Below are positions 19,630 through 27,639 of a stretch of DNA of 64,000 nucleotides, piece after piece; the stretch's first letter is position 1; every line of letters starts with the position of its first letter. A model generated the notes under the pieces. It saw only the letters and a list, made by a program, of their open reading frames with translations. It had not been told where the DNA came from and ran no database searches. The stretch covers positions 1 to 64,000 of the forward strand of contig NZ_JXMU01000013.1 of assembly GCF_001293565.1 (NCBI RefSeq), given 5' to 3'. The translations under genes and the position numbers were made by a program. Source of the DNA: Ahrensia marina (GTDB taxonomy: Bacteria > Pseudomonadota > Alphaproteobacteria > Rhizobiales > Rhizobiaceae).

Positions 19630-19656
19630 CCCCTCAACTGACGAGGGGTGTCAGTT
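19630..19656. repeat. Two mutually exclusive hairpins
   Basis: CCCCTC (19630-19635) can pair with GAGGGG (19643-19648). The loop between them, AACTGAC (19636-19642), pairs perfectly with GTCAGTT (19650-19656). The two stems interlock and share no free linker bases, so both cannot form easily at once. This looks like a switchable structure or a very compact pseudoknot. Confidence 0.7.
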
Positions 19657-19793
19657 TCGGGGTATGCCTATCGTTTAATTTGCTGTCTGACGTACAGAAC
19701 CACCTAATCAACAACGCGCCGGACGGGAAAAATTTCCATCGCAAGCGGTCACAATGAGTTGATTATCTTGGAAATTATCTAGCGGAGACGCCG

Positions 19794-20111
19794 CTAAATC
19801 TCGTCATCTTCATAGTTATACCGCTTGGTGGCAAGCGGATTGACAAGATAAGCGCATATGGCCGCAATCGGCAAAAGGCTGATAATTGCAAAGTACCATA
19901 TGGCTATATTGCCAAGAGGAATTCCTGATTGAAAGAGCTCGAACATCGGCATCAGCGATGTCAGGAATATGATGCACCAGAATATAAAAGCGGTAACTGG
20001 CCTATTGATACGCCTGAAATGCCAGAACAAAAATACAGCAAGAACAGCAAATCCGATTGCCATAATGAACTGCATAGCAGCTATAGCGAGATCGAATATT
20101 TGTTCGGCCAT
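19794..20111 (-). CDS. Small membrane protein, unrecognised
   Basis: A 105-residue protein with three predicted membrane helices: around MQFIMAIGFAVLAVFLFWHF (residues 13-32), TAFIFWCIIFLTSLMPMFEL (about 40-59), and IAIWYFAIISLLPIAAICAYL (about 69-89). Basic residues lie between the first two helices and the C-terminus is charged (TKRYNYEDDEI). I do not recognise a family. It starts 3 nt after the stop of glyQ, so it is almost surely co-translated with it. Nothing in the sequence explains a link to glycyl-tRNA synthesis. Confidence 0.75.
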   Translation of the reverse strand: MAEQIFDLAIAAMQFIMAIGFAVLAVFLFWHFRRINRPVTAFIFWCIIFLTSLMPMFELFQSGIPLGNIAIWYFAIISLLPIAAICAYLVNPLATKRYNYEDDEI

Positions 20112-20114
20112 AAC

Positions 20115-21062
20115 TTAAAGGTTTGCGCCACCGGCATCGGTTTTAAGGAACGCTTCGCCGCAGGACTTTGATAAATCACGAACTTTTAAAATGTAGCTCT
20201 GGCGCTCTGTCACAGAAATGACGCCGCGTGCATCCAGAAGGTTGAACACGTGCGATGCCTTGATGCACTGGTCATAGGCTGGAAACACGCATTTATGCAA
20301 AGCGTCATTCGAGCCTTCAGCCGGTGCGCCAGCCTCTAAAAGAGCAACACATTCCTGTTCTGCGTCTTTAAAGTGCTGGAGCAGAATTTCTGTATTGGCG
20401 TATTCAAAATTATGGCGGGAATATTCCTGCTCTGCCTGATGAAATACATCGCCATAGGTGATCGTTTCGTCACCTTCCATTCCGTTGAAATTCAGGTCGT
20501 AGACATTGTCGACACCTTGAACATACATCGCAAGACGTTCCAGTCCATAGGTAAGTTCGCCCGCTACGGGTGAGCATTCAACACCGCAAACCTGCTGGAA
20601 GTAGGTAAACTGGGAGACTTCCATACCGTCGCACCAGCATTCCCAGCCCAAACCCCAAGCGCCGAGCGTCGGGCTTTCCCAGTCGTCTTCCACAAAACGG
20701 ATATCATGGAGAAGCGGATCAATACCGATTGCTTTCAAAGAGCCTAGATAGAGGTCCTGTAAGTCGGGCGGTGAAGGCTTTAATATAACCTGATACTGAT
20801 AATAATGCTGTAAACGGTTCGGGTTTTCGCCGTACCGGCCGTCTGTCGGGCGCCGTGAAGGCTGCACATAGGCTGCTTTCCAGGGTTTTGGCCCCAATGA
20901 CCGCAATGTCGTTGCCGGGTGAAACGTACCGGCGCCAACTTCCATATCGTAGGGTTGAAGAATCGCACAACCATATTGCGCCCAGTAATTATGGAGCGTC
21001 AGTATCAACCCTTGAAATGAACGGGATGGATGTGTCGGATCAATTTTCGTATGCGCGGTCAT
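20115..21062 (-). CDS. glyQ: Glycine-tRNA ligase alpha subunit
   Basis: The catalytic alpha chain of the tetrameric glycyl-tRNA synthetase. The conserved run [19 protein letters not shown], then [16 protein letters not shown], the [16 protein letters not shown] class II motif region and [20 protein letters not shown] are all intact. The length of 315 residues is normal. The leader (21063-21141) holds an 8-bp inverted repeat, TTGGCGTG/CACGCCAA (21075-21114). The beta subunit glyS lies 3.5 kb downstream on the same strand. Confidence 0.97.
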   Translation of the reverse strand: MTAHTKIDPTHPSRSFQGLILTLHNYWAQYGCAILQPYDMEVGAGTFHPATTLRSLGPKPWKAAYVQPSRRPTDGRYGENPNRLQHYYQYQVILKPSPPDLQDLYLGSLKAIGIDPLLHDIRFVEDDWESPTLGAWGLGWECWCDGMEVSQFTYFQQVCGVECSPVAGELTYGLERLAMYVQGVDNVYDLNFNGMEGDETITYGDVFHQAEQEYSRHNFEYANTEILLQHFKDAEQECVALLEAGAPAEGSNDALHKCVFPAYDQCIKASHVFNLLDARGVISVTERQSYILKVRDLSKSCGEAFLKTDAGGANL

Positions 21063-21141
21063 TTTATTCTGCCGTTGGCGTGATTTTTAACCGAAGTCGC
21101 ATGAGACACGCCAAGCGTCAAGATGTGATGCGGCGGTAGGA

Positions 21142-21342
21142 TTATTTCTGGAACTCATCTTCGCGCATTGGCCGGTATTCGCCGGTCTCAGGATCTTCAA
21201 TTAAAGTGCCGTGCGCCTGATTGGCCTGTTCTTTCTCCGCGCGCCGCACACTTTTGGACACACGTTCTGCTTCGTTCAGGAATTTCTTATATCCCCAAAT
21301 GCCGACCGCAGCCGCCGCTGCAAGAAGTAAAAGCTGTGGCAT
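21142..21342 (-). CDS. Small membrane-anchored protein
   Basis: A 66-residue protein with one N-terminal hydrophobic helix (MPQLLLLAAAAAVGIWGYKKF), a basic helical stretch (VSKSVRRAEKEQ), and an end reading LIEDPETGEYRP. The last motif and the place right after an SppA-type peptidase recur in rhizobial relatives (from memory). The ATG at 21342 has GGGAGAG 4 nt upstream and is 14 nt after the sppA stop, so the two are co-transcribed. The function is unknown; a cytoplasmic, membrane-tethered accessory to the peptidase is possible. Confidence 0.8.
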   Translation of the reverse strand: MPQLLLLAAAAAVGIWGYKKFLNEAERVSKSVRRAEKEQANQAHGTLIEDPETGEYRPMREDEFQK

Positions 21343-21356
21343 TTGTCTCTCCCAAT

Positions 21357-22232
21357 CTAGAGGCCAAGCCTGCTCCAATAGCCTCGTTCATCAAGCGTGT
21401 GCATAGCACCTTCTAGCATATCCGCTGACAGTTGCGCAGTATTGACGCCGGAAAAAAGCGATGCTGTTGAAGACGGCTGGCGTCGGCCGAACAGACCGCG
21501 TTGCGGTGTGATTAATTTAAGTTCGGTTTTATCGCCAAAGCGTTTTTTCAGGAATGAACGCATATCGCCGATTTCATCGACAAGCCCCAGCTCTTTCGCT
21601 GATTGACCTGCCCAGAAACGTCCGGTGAAAAGATCCGGATTATCGCTCAGCTTGTCGGCCCTGCGGCTTTTAACAAGGTTTATAAAAACGTCATGTATTT
21701 CAAGCTGAAGCTCTTTGATCCGTTCGATGTCTTCTTCCTTGACAGGTCGGAACGGGTCCAGCGTCGATTTGTTTTGACCGGCAGTATAAACACGGCGCTC
21801 AATGCCAAGCTTGTCAATCGCTTCCACAAAGCCAAAGCCAGCCGAAATGACGCCGATTGAACCAATAATCGAGGAGGGGTCAGCGATGATTTCATCACCG
21901 GCAACTGCAATCATGTAACCGCCTGATGCGGCTGCATCTTCGGTGAAAACCAGCACTTTCTTTTTGTGCTCTTCGGCAAGGTCACGAATGCGACGGAAAA
22001 TTAAACGCGATTGCACCGGTGAGCCACCGGGTGAATTAACTGAAATGGCAACCGCCGGCGCTTCTTTTTCTTTAAATGCTTTTTCCAGCATTTCTGCGCA
22101 GCTTGCCAGCGATAAAGCTGGATTAAAAGCATTGCCGCCGGCAGATATAACCCCCTTTAACCGAACCACCGGTACGACAGGGTTCGTTTTGCGAAACTTT
22201 GCTGGTACGAGCTTTTTAAGCGCTTTTTTCAC
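21357..22232 (-). CDS. S49 family peptidase (SppA/SohB-like signal peptide peptidase)
   Basis: A short-form S49 serine protease of 291 residues that degrades leftover signal peptides or membrane proteins. The dyad is visible: Ser103 in EDAAASGGYMIAVA and Lys155 in YTAGQNKSTLDPF. The oxyanion region VNSPGGSP (about residues 65-72) is intact. Unlike most SppA it lacks an obvious N-terminal membrane helix; it starts with a basic stretch MKKALKKLVPAKFRK, as in rhizobial relatives. The small membrane protein encoded directly downstream may serve as an anchor. That link is inference. Confidence 0.92.
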   Translation of the reverse strand: MKKALKKLVPAKFRKTNPVVPVVRLKGVISAGGNAFNPALSLASCAEMLEKAFKEKEAPAVAISVNSPGGSPVQSRLIFRRIRDLAEEHKKKVLVFTEDAAASGGYMIAVAGDEIIADPSSIIGSIGVISAGFGFVEAIDKLGIERRVYTAGQNKSTLDPFRPVKEEDIERIKELQLEIHDVFINLVKSRRADKLSDNPDLFTGRFWAGQSAKELGLVDEIGDMRSFLKKRFGDKTELKLITPQRGLFGRRQPSSTASLFSGVNTAQLSADMLEGAMHTLDERGYWSRLGL

Positions 22233-22333
22233 GGGTAGAGCCTCTTGAGTTGCTTTTTCTCACATGTAAGCAGCAATCAGGGCAGCGCAATAGTCTGAGC
22301 GCAGAATTCGGTATCAGTGCTGAAAATTCAGAC

Positions 22334-23305
22334 TTAATACAAGTCGTTGATACGTGGCGGTTTGGTCGAAGCCGTTACTGTATTGTCCAAGCCTGCTGGC
22401 GGAGCCATTTCGTCGCCCGAGTTGCTTTGCGGTGTTGAAACCAAAAGCGGACCATCCGGCATTTCAGGTTCGTTGACCTCGATAAGTTGATCAATCGGCC
22501 ATGCTGCATGCAGATCTTCGGGCGTCATATCGATCACATTGATGTCGATGTCATTATTGGTGCCGTTCACCCGATAAGGGCACTTTTTCTGCGAGCAGTT
22601 TAATTGCGACTGAAATTGCCAGATATTGTATGTTTCCCAATGGCCTTTTGGAAAATGGCTGCCGATATCCGGTTTATAGCGCGCATACCATAGCGGCAGA
22701 CGGGACAATATCTCGTATTGATCGCGGTTATCAGCAATATGCTGTGCCGTGTTTCCGTTTGTGTAAAGCATCGGCCAGCGTTTCAGCTTGCGATAGATGT
22801 AACGGACGAAAATCTCCGCGTCATCAAGCGACATCCATTTTTCAGGATCAATGTCTTCAATATCGATGACGATTGTTTCGTCTTCTGAAGGGTCGGCATA
22901 ATCCAGAAAATGCCGGGCTTGCTCAAGCGGATTGCCTGCTCTTGCCAAGTGATAGGCACCCCATTTTAGTCCGGACTTTTTAGCCAGCGCGCGGCGCGTA
23001 TGGTAAAGTTCACGCGCTACAGAATAACGCCGCCACTTTTCAACACAAAGACTTTTCTCGGCCTTGTTGCCGGAGCAGCGATACGGCGCAGGCAAGCCGT
23101 CTGACGCTTTGTGTATAAAGGCTGCAATGCGCTTGTTTTGAGCGACTTTCTTGATGTCAATTTGATTGAATTCGTACCCATCCAGAATAAGCGCTCTGCT
23201 TTTGTTGCGCCATGCCTGATTAAATTCAGAAGCAAGAACAGGGATCGTACCAAGCGTCATTAATGCTGTTACAAAACTGGCGCAGATTAAACCCGATATG
23301 TTCAC
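22334..23305 (-). CDS. Glycoside hydrolase family 25 (lysozyme-like) exported protein
   Basis: A 323-residue exported protein with a signal peptide (MNISGLICASFVTALMTLGTIPVLA). The GH25 barrel follows: ALILDGYEFNQIDI at its start (first acidic residue), TIVIDIEDIDPEKW (the catalytic acidic pair region), PMLYTNGNTAQHI, RLPLWYARY and the closing WQFQSQL and DINVIDM. Such enzymes cleave the peptidoglycan glycan strand. An insertion holding four Cys (CSGNKAEKSLC and CSQKKC) may form disulfides. The Pro/Ser-rich end after residue 270 looks disordered. It is a lone gene, divergent from the acyl-CoA dehydrogenase. Confidence 0.85.
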   Translation of the reverse strand: MNISGLICASFVTALMTLGTIPVLASEFNQAWRNKSRALILDGYEFNQIDIKKVAQNKRIAAFIHKASDGLPAPYRCSGNKAEKSLCVEKWRRYSVARELYHTRRALAKKSGLKWGAYHLARAGNPLEQARHFLDYADPSEDETIVIDIEDIDPEKWMSLDDAEIFVRYIYRKLKRWPMLYTNGNTAQHIADNRDQYEILSRLPLWYARYKPDIGSHFPKGHWETYNIWQFQSQLNCSQKKCPYRVNGTNNDIDINVIDMTPEDLHAAWPIDQLIEVNEPEMPDGPLLVSTPQSNSGDEMAPPAGLDNTVTASTKPPRINDLY

Positions 23306-23464
23306 AGCAGTGACTCCAACTGTCAGACAATAGGATATAGTTGCGCTTTATGGTTAACAAACTGGAAATGTGCTCATTCCCGCTATACCGCTATGGGCTA
23401 AGGGATTGGCGTTTGGCTCTGCAACGAATGTCTGGATAAAGTGACGCAATAGATGATTGAATAA

Positions 23465-23480
23465 TTGACGTTTACGTAAA
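23465..23480. promoter_or_regulatory. Palindromic operator before the acyl-CoA dehydrogenase
   Basis: TTGACGT-TT-ACGTAAA, a 16-bp palindrome with one mismatch (A for C near the right end), containing a perfect inner palindrome TTTACGTAAA. It ends 36 nt before the start codon. Sites of the form TTGACGT-N2-ACGTCAA are, from memory, used by MerR-type LiuR-like regulators of acyl-CoA degradation. No such regulator is encoded in the window. Confidence 0.55.
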
Positions 23481-23516
23481 AAGCAGGTAGCCATTTCCAA
23501 ATGGAGGAATTTGCCT

Positions 23517-25292
23517 ATGTATCGTGCACCCGTTGATGAAATAGCCCATGCGATCAAACATGTTGCTGGTCTTTCCAATGCAATTGATAATGGTCACGCC
23601 GGTGAGTTGAGCGAAGATCTTGTCGACGCTATTTTGGAAGAAGCCGGAAAATTTGCCTCGGATGAGATCGCGCCAATGCTGATGGTTGGCGATCAGCATG
23701 GTTCCACTTTAAAAGACGGCTCAGTAACCACGCCACCCGGGTGGAAAGAACTATACCGGAACTGGATTGATGGCGGCTGGAACGCGCTGTCCGGCCCAGA
23801 AGAGTTCGGTGGTCAAAATCTGCCCTCGACACTTGCCATGGCCGCAACAGAAATGTGGAATGCCGGTTCAATGGCATTTGGCCTTTGCCCGATGCTGACG
23901 ATGGGGGCCATTGAAGCGTTTGAAGCACATGCGAGTGATGAGCTAAAGGCGATCTATTTCGAAAAACTGGTTTCGGGCGAGTGGACCGGATCGATGAATT
24001 TGACGGAGCCGCAGGCAGGTTCCGATCTTGCCGCGCTTAAATCCCGCGCTGAACCGCAGGATGACGGTAGCTACCGGATATTTGGCCAGAAGATTTATAT
24101 CACCTATGGCGAACACGATATGACCGATAATATCGTGCATCTCGTTCTGGCGCGTTTGCCTGATGCGCCTGCCGGAACACGCGGCATCTCGCTCTTTGCC
24201 GTGCCCAAGTTTTTGGTCAATGAGGACGGGTCGCTGGGCGAGCGCAATGACGTGTTTTGCAGCGGGCTGGAACATAAATTGGGTGTTCATGCATCGCCAA
24301 CTTGCACCATGATTTATGGCGATGGAAAGTTTGGTGACAAGCCGGGCGCGATAGGCTGGTTGATTGGCGAAGAAAACCGCGGTTTGAACTGCATGTTCAC
24401 CATGATGAACAATGCGCGCCTTGCTGTCGGTGTGCAGGGCGTTGCGATCGCCGAAGCTGCCACGCAAAAGGCCATAGCGTTTGCCAATGAGCGCAAACAG
24501 GGCAAATCACCGTCTTGGGATGGTGAAGGCATGGCGCCGATCGTTTATCACCCTGACATTCAGCGCAATCTTTTAACAATGAAGGCGCTTACACAAGCCG
24601 CGCGGGCAATTTGTTATTCCTGTGCCCATGCGATTGATATGTCAAAAACCGGTTCGGATGAGGACAGAAAATTTTGGTCCGAACGCGCCAGTCTTTTAAC
24701 GCCGGTTGCGAAAGCCTATTCGACTGATATTGGCTCGGATGTCGCCTCAATCGGTGTGCAGGTGCATGGCGGGATGGGCTTCATTGAGGAAACCGGCGCT
24801 GCAATCTTCATGCGTGATGCGCGTATCGCGCAGATTTATGAAGGCACAAACGGTATTCAGGCAATTGACCTTGTACAGCGCAAGCTGCCTATGTCTGACG
24901 GGCAATGTGTGGCAGCTTACTTTGATGAGCTTGATTCCATTTTGGAACAGCTACGCACATCGAACGAACCGGCCTTTGGCAATTCAACCGCTATCCTCTC
25001 TGACGGTTTGAAGGCTTTAAAATCCGCAACAGACTGGCTCACTGAGAAGTCAAAAGCGGGCGAAACGCAACATGTGCTGGCTGCGGCAACACCATATCAG
25101 ACGCTTTTCGGTCTGGTGTCCGGTGGTATCTATCTTGCCAAATCGGCCCTTGCTTCATCGGGAGCAAAAGACCGTGCAGCGCTTTGCCGTTTCTTTGCGG
25201 AAAATCATGTCAATGGCGCCGTGGCGCTGCAAAACCGTGTGGAGCAGGGTGCTGACAGCTTTGAGAGCGCGGCTGCTTCACTTGTAGATTGA
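23517..25292 (+). CDS. Acyl-CoA dehydrogenase with C-terminal extension
   Basis: A 591-residue flavoprotein that removes two hydrogens from an acyl-CoA thioester. The core shows SMNLTEPQAGSDLAALK and FGQKIYITYGEHDM (FAD contacts), MFTMMNNARLAVGVQG, and QVHGGMGFIEETGAAIFMRD with the catalytic region IYEGTNGIQAIDLVQRK. An extra C-terminal domain of about 130 residues (PF12806 type) places it in the long group that includes DmdC, the methylmercaptopropionyl-CoA dehydrogenase, and other broad fatty acyl enzymes. The ATG at 23517 has GGAGG 9 nt upstream; a TTG 6 nt earlier is less good. It is followed after 8 nt by a crotonase gene. Substrate unknown. Confidence 0.93.
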   Translation: MYRAPVDEIAHAIKHVAGLSNAIDNGHAGELSEDLVDAILEEAGKFASDEIAPMLMVGDQHGSTLKDGSVTTPPGWKELYRNWIDGGWNALSGPEEFGGQNLPSTLAMAATEMWNAGSMAFGLCPMLTMGAIEAFEAHASDELKAIYFEKLVSGEWTGSMNLTEPQAGSDLAALKSRAEPQDDGSYRIFGQKIYITYGEHDMTDNIVHLVLARLPDAPAGTRGISLFAVPKFLVNEDGSLGERNDVFCSGLEHKLGVHASPTCTMIYGDGKFGDKPGAIGWLIGEENRGLNCMFTMMNNARLAVGVQGVAIAEAATQKAIAFANERKQGKSPSWDGEGMAPIVYHPDIQRNLLTMKALTQAARAICYSCAHAIDMSKTGSDEDRKFWSERASLLTPVAKAYSTDIGSDVASIGVQVHGGMGFIEETGAAIFMRDARIAQIYEGTNGIQAIDLVQRKLPMSDGQCVAAYFDELDSILEQLRTSNEPAFGNSTAILSDGLKALKSATDWLTEKSKAGETQHVLAAATPYQTLFGLVSGGIYLAKSALASSGAKDRAALCRFFAENHVNGAVALQNRVEQGADSFESAAASLVD

Positions 25293-25300
25293 GGTTTATC

Positions 25301-26050
25301 ATGAGCGATCACATACTGGTTTCGACGCAAGGGGCGGTTCAGACAATTCGCTTCAACCGTCCGGATAAAAAAAATGCGATTACCCGTGCCATGTACGGAC
25401 AAATGACAGAAGCTTTATCGGCCGGTGAGGCTGACGATTCCATACGCTGCCATGTTATTTTAGGCACACCGGGCGCATTTTCATCCGGCAATGATTTGCA
25501 GGATTTTATGGCTTTTGCCGCATCAGGAGACATGGGCACTGAAGTGTTCGATTTCCTGAATTGTATGTCAAGTGTGAAAAAGCCATTTATTTCAGGCGTC
25601 GATGGGCTGGCGATTGGTATTGGCACGACAATCCACATGCACTGCGATTTAACATTTGCCACTCCGCAATCATTGTTCAAAACACCTTTTGTGGACTTGG
25701 GGCTGGTTCCTGAAGCCGCATCCAGCCTGCTTGCGCCAGCGATTATGGGGCATCAACGCGCTTATGCGTTGCTGGCAATGGGTGAACCATTATCTGCCGA
25801 GCAGGCGCGCGATGCGGGATTGATTTATCAAGTTGTTGAGGCAGATGCCTTGGAAAGCACGGTAGCAGACACTGCCGAAAAACTTGCCGCACGCGCACCG
25901 CAGGCAATGGCTCATGCCAAAAGGCTTATGCGGCCTGACACTGAAACCATAAAAGCGCGCATCCTGGAAGAAGGAAAGCTATTTGCGGAGCAGCTCAAGT
26001 CTGACGAAGCAAAAGCGGCATTCATGGCTTTCATGACACGCAAGAAATAG
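25301..26050 (+). CDS. Enoyl-CoA hydratase/isomerase family protein (crotonase)
   Basis: A 249-residue crotonase-fold enzyme acting on the enoyl-CoA made by the dehydrogenase just upstream. The oxyanion segments GAFSSGNDLQDF and SGVDGLAIGIGTTIHMHCD are intact. In the active-site region TPFVDLGLVPEAASSLLAP, the first hydratase Glu position is not Glu, while a Glu is kept in VPEA. That pattern is more like delta3-delta2-enoyl-CoA isomerases than true hydratases; this is inference. The ATG at 25301 has GAGG 6 nt upstream and lies 8 nt after the previous stop, so both form an operon. It is convergent with the SMR gene. Confidence 0.9.
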   Translation: MSDHILVSTQGAVQTIRFNRPDKKNAITRAMYGQMTEALSAGEADDSIRCHVILGTPGAFSSGNDLQDFMAFAASGDMGTEVFDFLNCMSSVKKPFISGVDGLAIGIGTTIHMHCDLTFATPQSLFKTPFVDLGLVPEAASSLLAPAIMGHQRAYALLAMGEPLSAEQARDAGLIYQVVEADALESTVADTAEKLAARAPQAMAHAKRLMRPDTETIKARILEEGKLFAEQLKSDEAKAAFMAFMTRKK

Positions 26051-26064
26051 CGCGACAGAAGTTG

Positions 26065-26394
26065 TTAGTGTGCGGTTGTGCTCGAAAAGACGTTGAGCAC
26101 AATCACACCGGCCACAATGAGGCTAATGCCTATTATACCCGCTAAATCCAGCTTCTGGCCGAAGGCAACAAGACCGATAAGCGCAACAATTGCGACACCG
26201 GCACCCGACCAAATGGCATAGGCAACTCCAACGGGAACTGTTTTTAGAACCAGTGCCAGAAAATAGAACGCGACTGCATATCCTGCCACTGCAACAAGAC
26301 TGCCTGCCATATTGGTAAAACCGTTCGATGATTTGAGAGCAGTCGTGCCGATAATCTCGCCGGTTATCGCTACTGCCAAATAAAACCAGTGCAT
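26065..26394 (-). CDS. Small multidrug resistance (SMR) family efflux protein
   Basis: A 109-residue protein with four membrane helices of the EmrE/QacE/Gdx family, which work as dimers to export cationic compounds or guanidinium using the proton gradient. The essential Glu is present in the first helix (E13 in AITGEIIGTTALKSS) and the YAIWSGAGVAIVALIG segment of the third helix is typical of the QacE/EmrE branch. It begins 3 nt after the stop of the RNA methyltransferase gene, so they are co-transcribed. Substrate unknown. Confidence 0.92.
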   Translation of the reverse strand: MHWFYLAVAITGEIIGTTALKSSNGFTNMAGSLVAVAGYAVAFYFLALVLKTVPVGVAYAIWSGAGVAIVALIGLVAFGQKLDLAGIIGISLIVAGVIVLNVFSSTTAH

Positions 26395-26397
26395 GAA

Positions 26398-27639
26398 TTA
26401 TCCTTTGCCGCGTACGAGAAGTGCCACCGCCTCAACATGCGGCGACCATAAGAACTGATCCAATGGAGTGACAGACTGCAGAGTGTAGCCGCCATCAATC
26501 AGAATACGAAGATCGCGCGCTAATGTTGTTGGATTACATGAAACCGCAGCGATGCGCTTTACTTTGGATTTTGCAAGTTCTTTGGCCTGCATTTCAGCAC
26601 CGGCGCGTGGCGGATCAAAAACCGCGCCTTGCGTTTTCATCAACTCCAGTTCTTTCGCCATAAAAGGGCGGTGGTGCAGATCGCGCTTTTCGGTTTTAAC
26701 CGGCTTTAGACCCTTGCCCGCAGCTTCGCGCCATGCGCGGTCCAATGCGCCAAGTGCTGCCGCTTCACCTTCTGCGGCAACGACAGAACCAATACGTGCA
26801 AGCGGAAGCGAGAAAGTGCCGCTTCCCGCAAAAATGTCGGCGATACGTTTGCATTTGGAAAGATGGTTGCAGACAAGCTCAACCATCACTTCTTCAACCG
26901 ATTGTACAGCTTGTACAAATCCGCCCGGCGGCGGTGCAACGTCAAACCCGGAGAAGCTGAGCATTGGCCGAATGTTTTCGATGATTGTTTCACCATTTAC
27001 CGTGACACGGGCCAATTTGGCTTTGACGGCATAGGCGCTGATGGCGCGGCGGTCATTATCTTTCAGCTTGTAGTCAGCCGAAATGCTCACATCAAAACCG
27101 GTTCTGCTGTCCAGAACTGTAAAGCTTGCTGTTTTGCCACGTGGCTGAAAGGTTTTGGCCAGTTGGCCTACCAATCGGCTCGACTTCATCAAGCGCGGTG
27201 TAATGACATGACATTCTTCGATGGCGACAACATGGTTTGAACCGGCACGCTGAAACCCGACATCAACGCCGTCGTCTTTTACAACCACGGAGAACACGGC
27301 ACGGCGACGCGAGTTCGGTACGCAAGTGACGATAGGTTGAAGGTCAATATCAATGCTTTCCTGTGCCAGTGCATCTGAAACCAGTGACGCTTTCCACGCG
27401 CTATAGGCAGCCATATCCAAATGCTGCATCTTGCAGCCGCCACAATCGCCAAAATGTTTGCATACAGGCGTGACATGCAGGTCGCTTTTGATTTGCCATG
27501 AAGAAATGGTTGCGCGGCCATTATCCATATCGGCTTCAACCACGTCGCCGGGTAAAGCACCAGGTACAAAAACACCGTTTGCGGCAATGCCGTCACCAAG
27601 CGCGCCCAGTGACTTTATTTCAAGTGTCTGACTAGCCAT
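26398..27639 (-). CDS. Class I SAM-dependent RNA methyltransferase (TrmA/RlmC/RlmD family)
   Basis: A 413-residue enzyme of the RNA m5U methyltransferase family. An N-terminal TRAM-like domain (SLGALGDGIAANGVFVPGALPGD) is followed by the iron-sulfur cysteines C60, C66 and C69 (CKHFGDCGGC), a central domain, and a Rossmann domain with IADIFAGSGTFSLPLA. The catalytic Cys sits in AAVSCNPTTLARDLRIL and the DPPRAG motif is intact. Whether it methylates 23S rRNA (U747/U1939 positions) or tRNA cannot be told. Its start overlaps the stop of the tlyA-like gene by 8 bases, and GGACGGAAAG precedes the ATG. Confidence 0.92.
   Translation of the reverse strand: MASQTLEIKSLGALGDGIAANGVFVPGALPGDVVEADMDNGRATISSWQIKSDLHVTPVCKHFGDCGGCKMQHLDMAAYSAWKASLVSDALAQESIDIDLQPIVTCVPNSRRRAVFSVVVKDDGVDVGFQRAGSNHVVAIEECHVITPRLMKSSRLVGQLAKTFQPRGKTASFTVLDSRTGFDVSISADYKLKDNDRRAISAYAVKAKLARVTVNGETIIENIRPMLSFSGFDVAPPPGGFVQAVQSVEEVMVELVCNHLSKCKRIADIFAGSGTFSLPLARIGSVVAAEGEAAALGALDRAWREAAGKGLKPVKTEKRDLHHRPFMAKELELMKTQGAVFDPPRAGAEMQAKELAKSKVKRIAAVSCNPTTLARDLRILIDGGYTLQSVTPLDQFLWSPHVEAVALLVRGKG

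Larger units (their letters stand above)
19478..19793. other. Structured intergenic region of 316 bases
   Basis: No gene is supported here. The middle (19590-19660) is packed with inverted repeats, listed separately. A smaller hairpin AGCGG-AGACG-CCGCT sits just outside the stop of the gene starting at 20111, around 19782-19796. On the minus strand GTGACA and TACTTT, 17 nt apart, near 19505-19535 could serve lemA. The remainder is AT-rich without a convincing reading frame. Confidence 0.6.

Noticed and set aside
19630-19656. H-type pseudoknot reading of the interlocking stems
   Set aside because: Linker lengths are 0, 0 and 1 nt on the plus strand, and similarly short on the minus strand. 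A 6-7 bp groove cannot be crossed by so few bases, so I prefer alternative hairpins.
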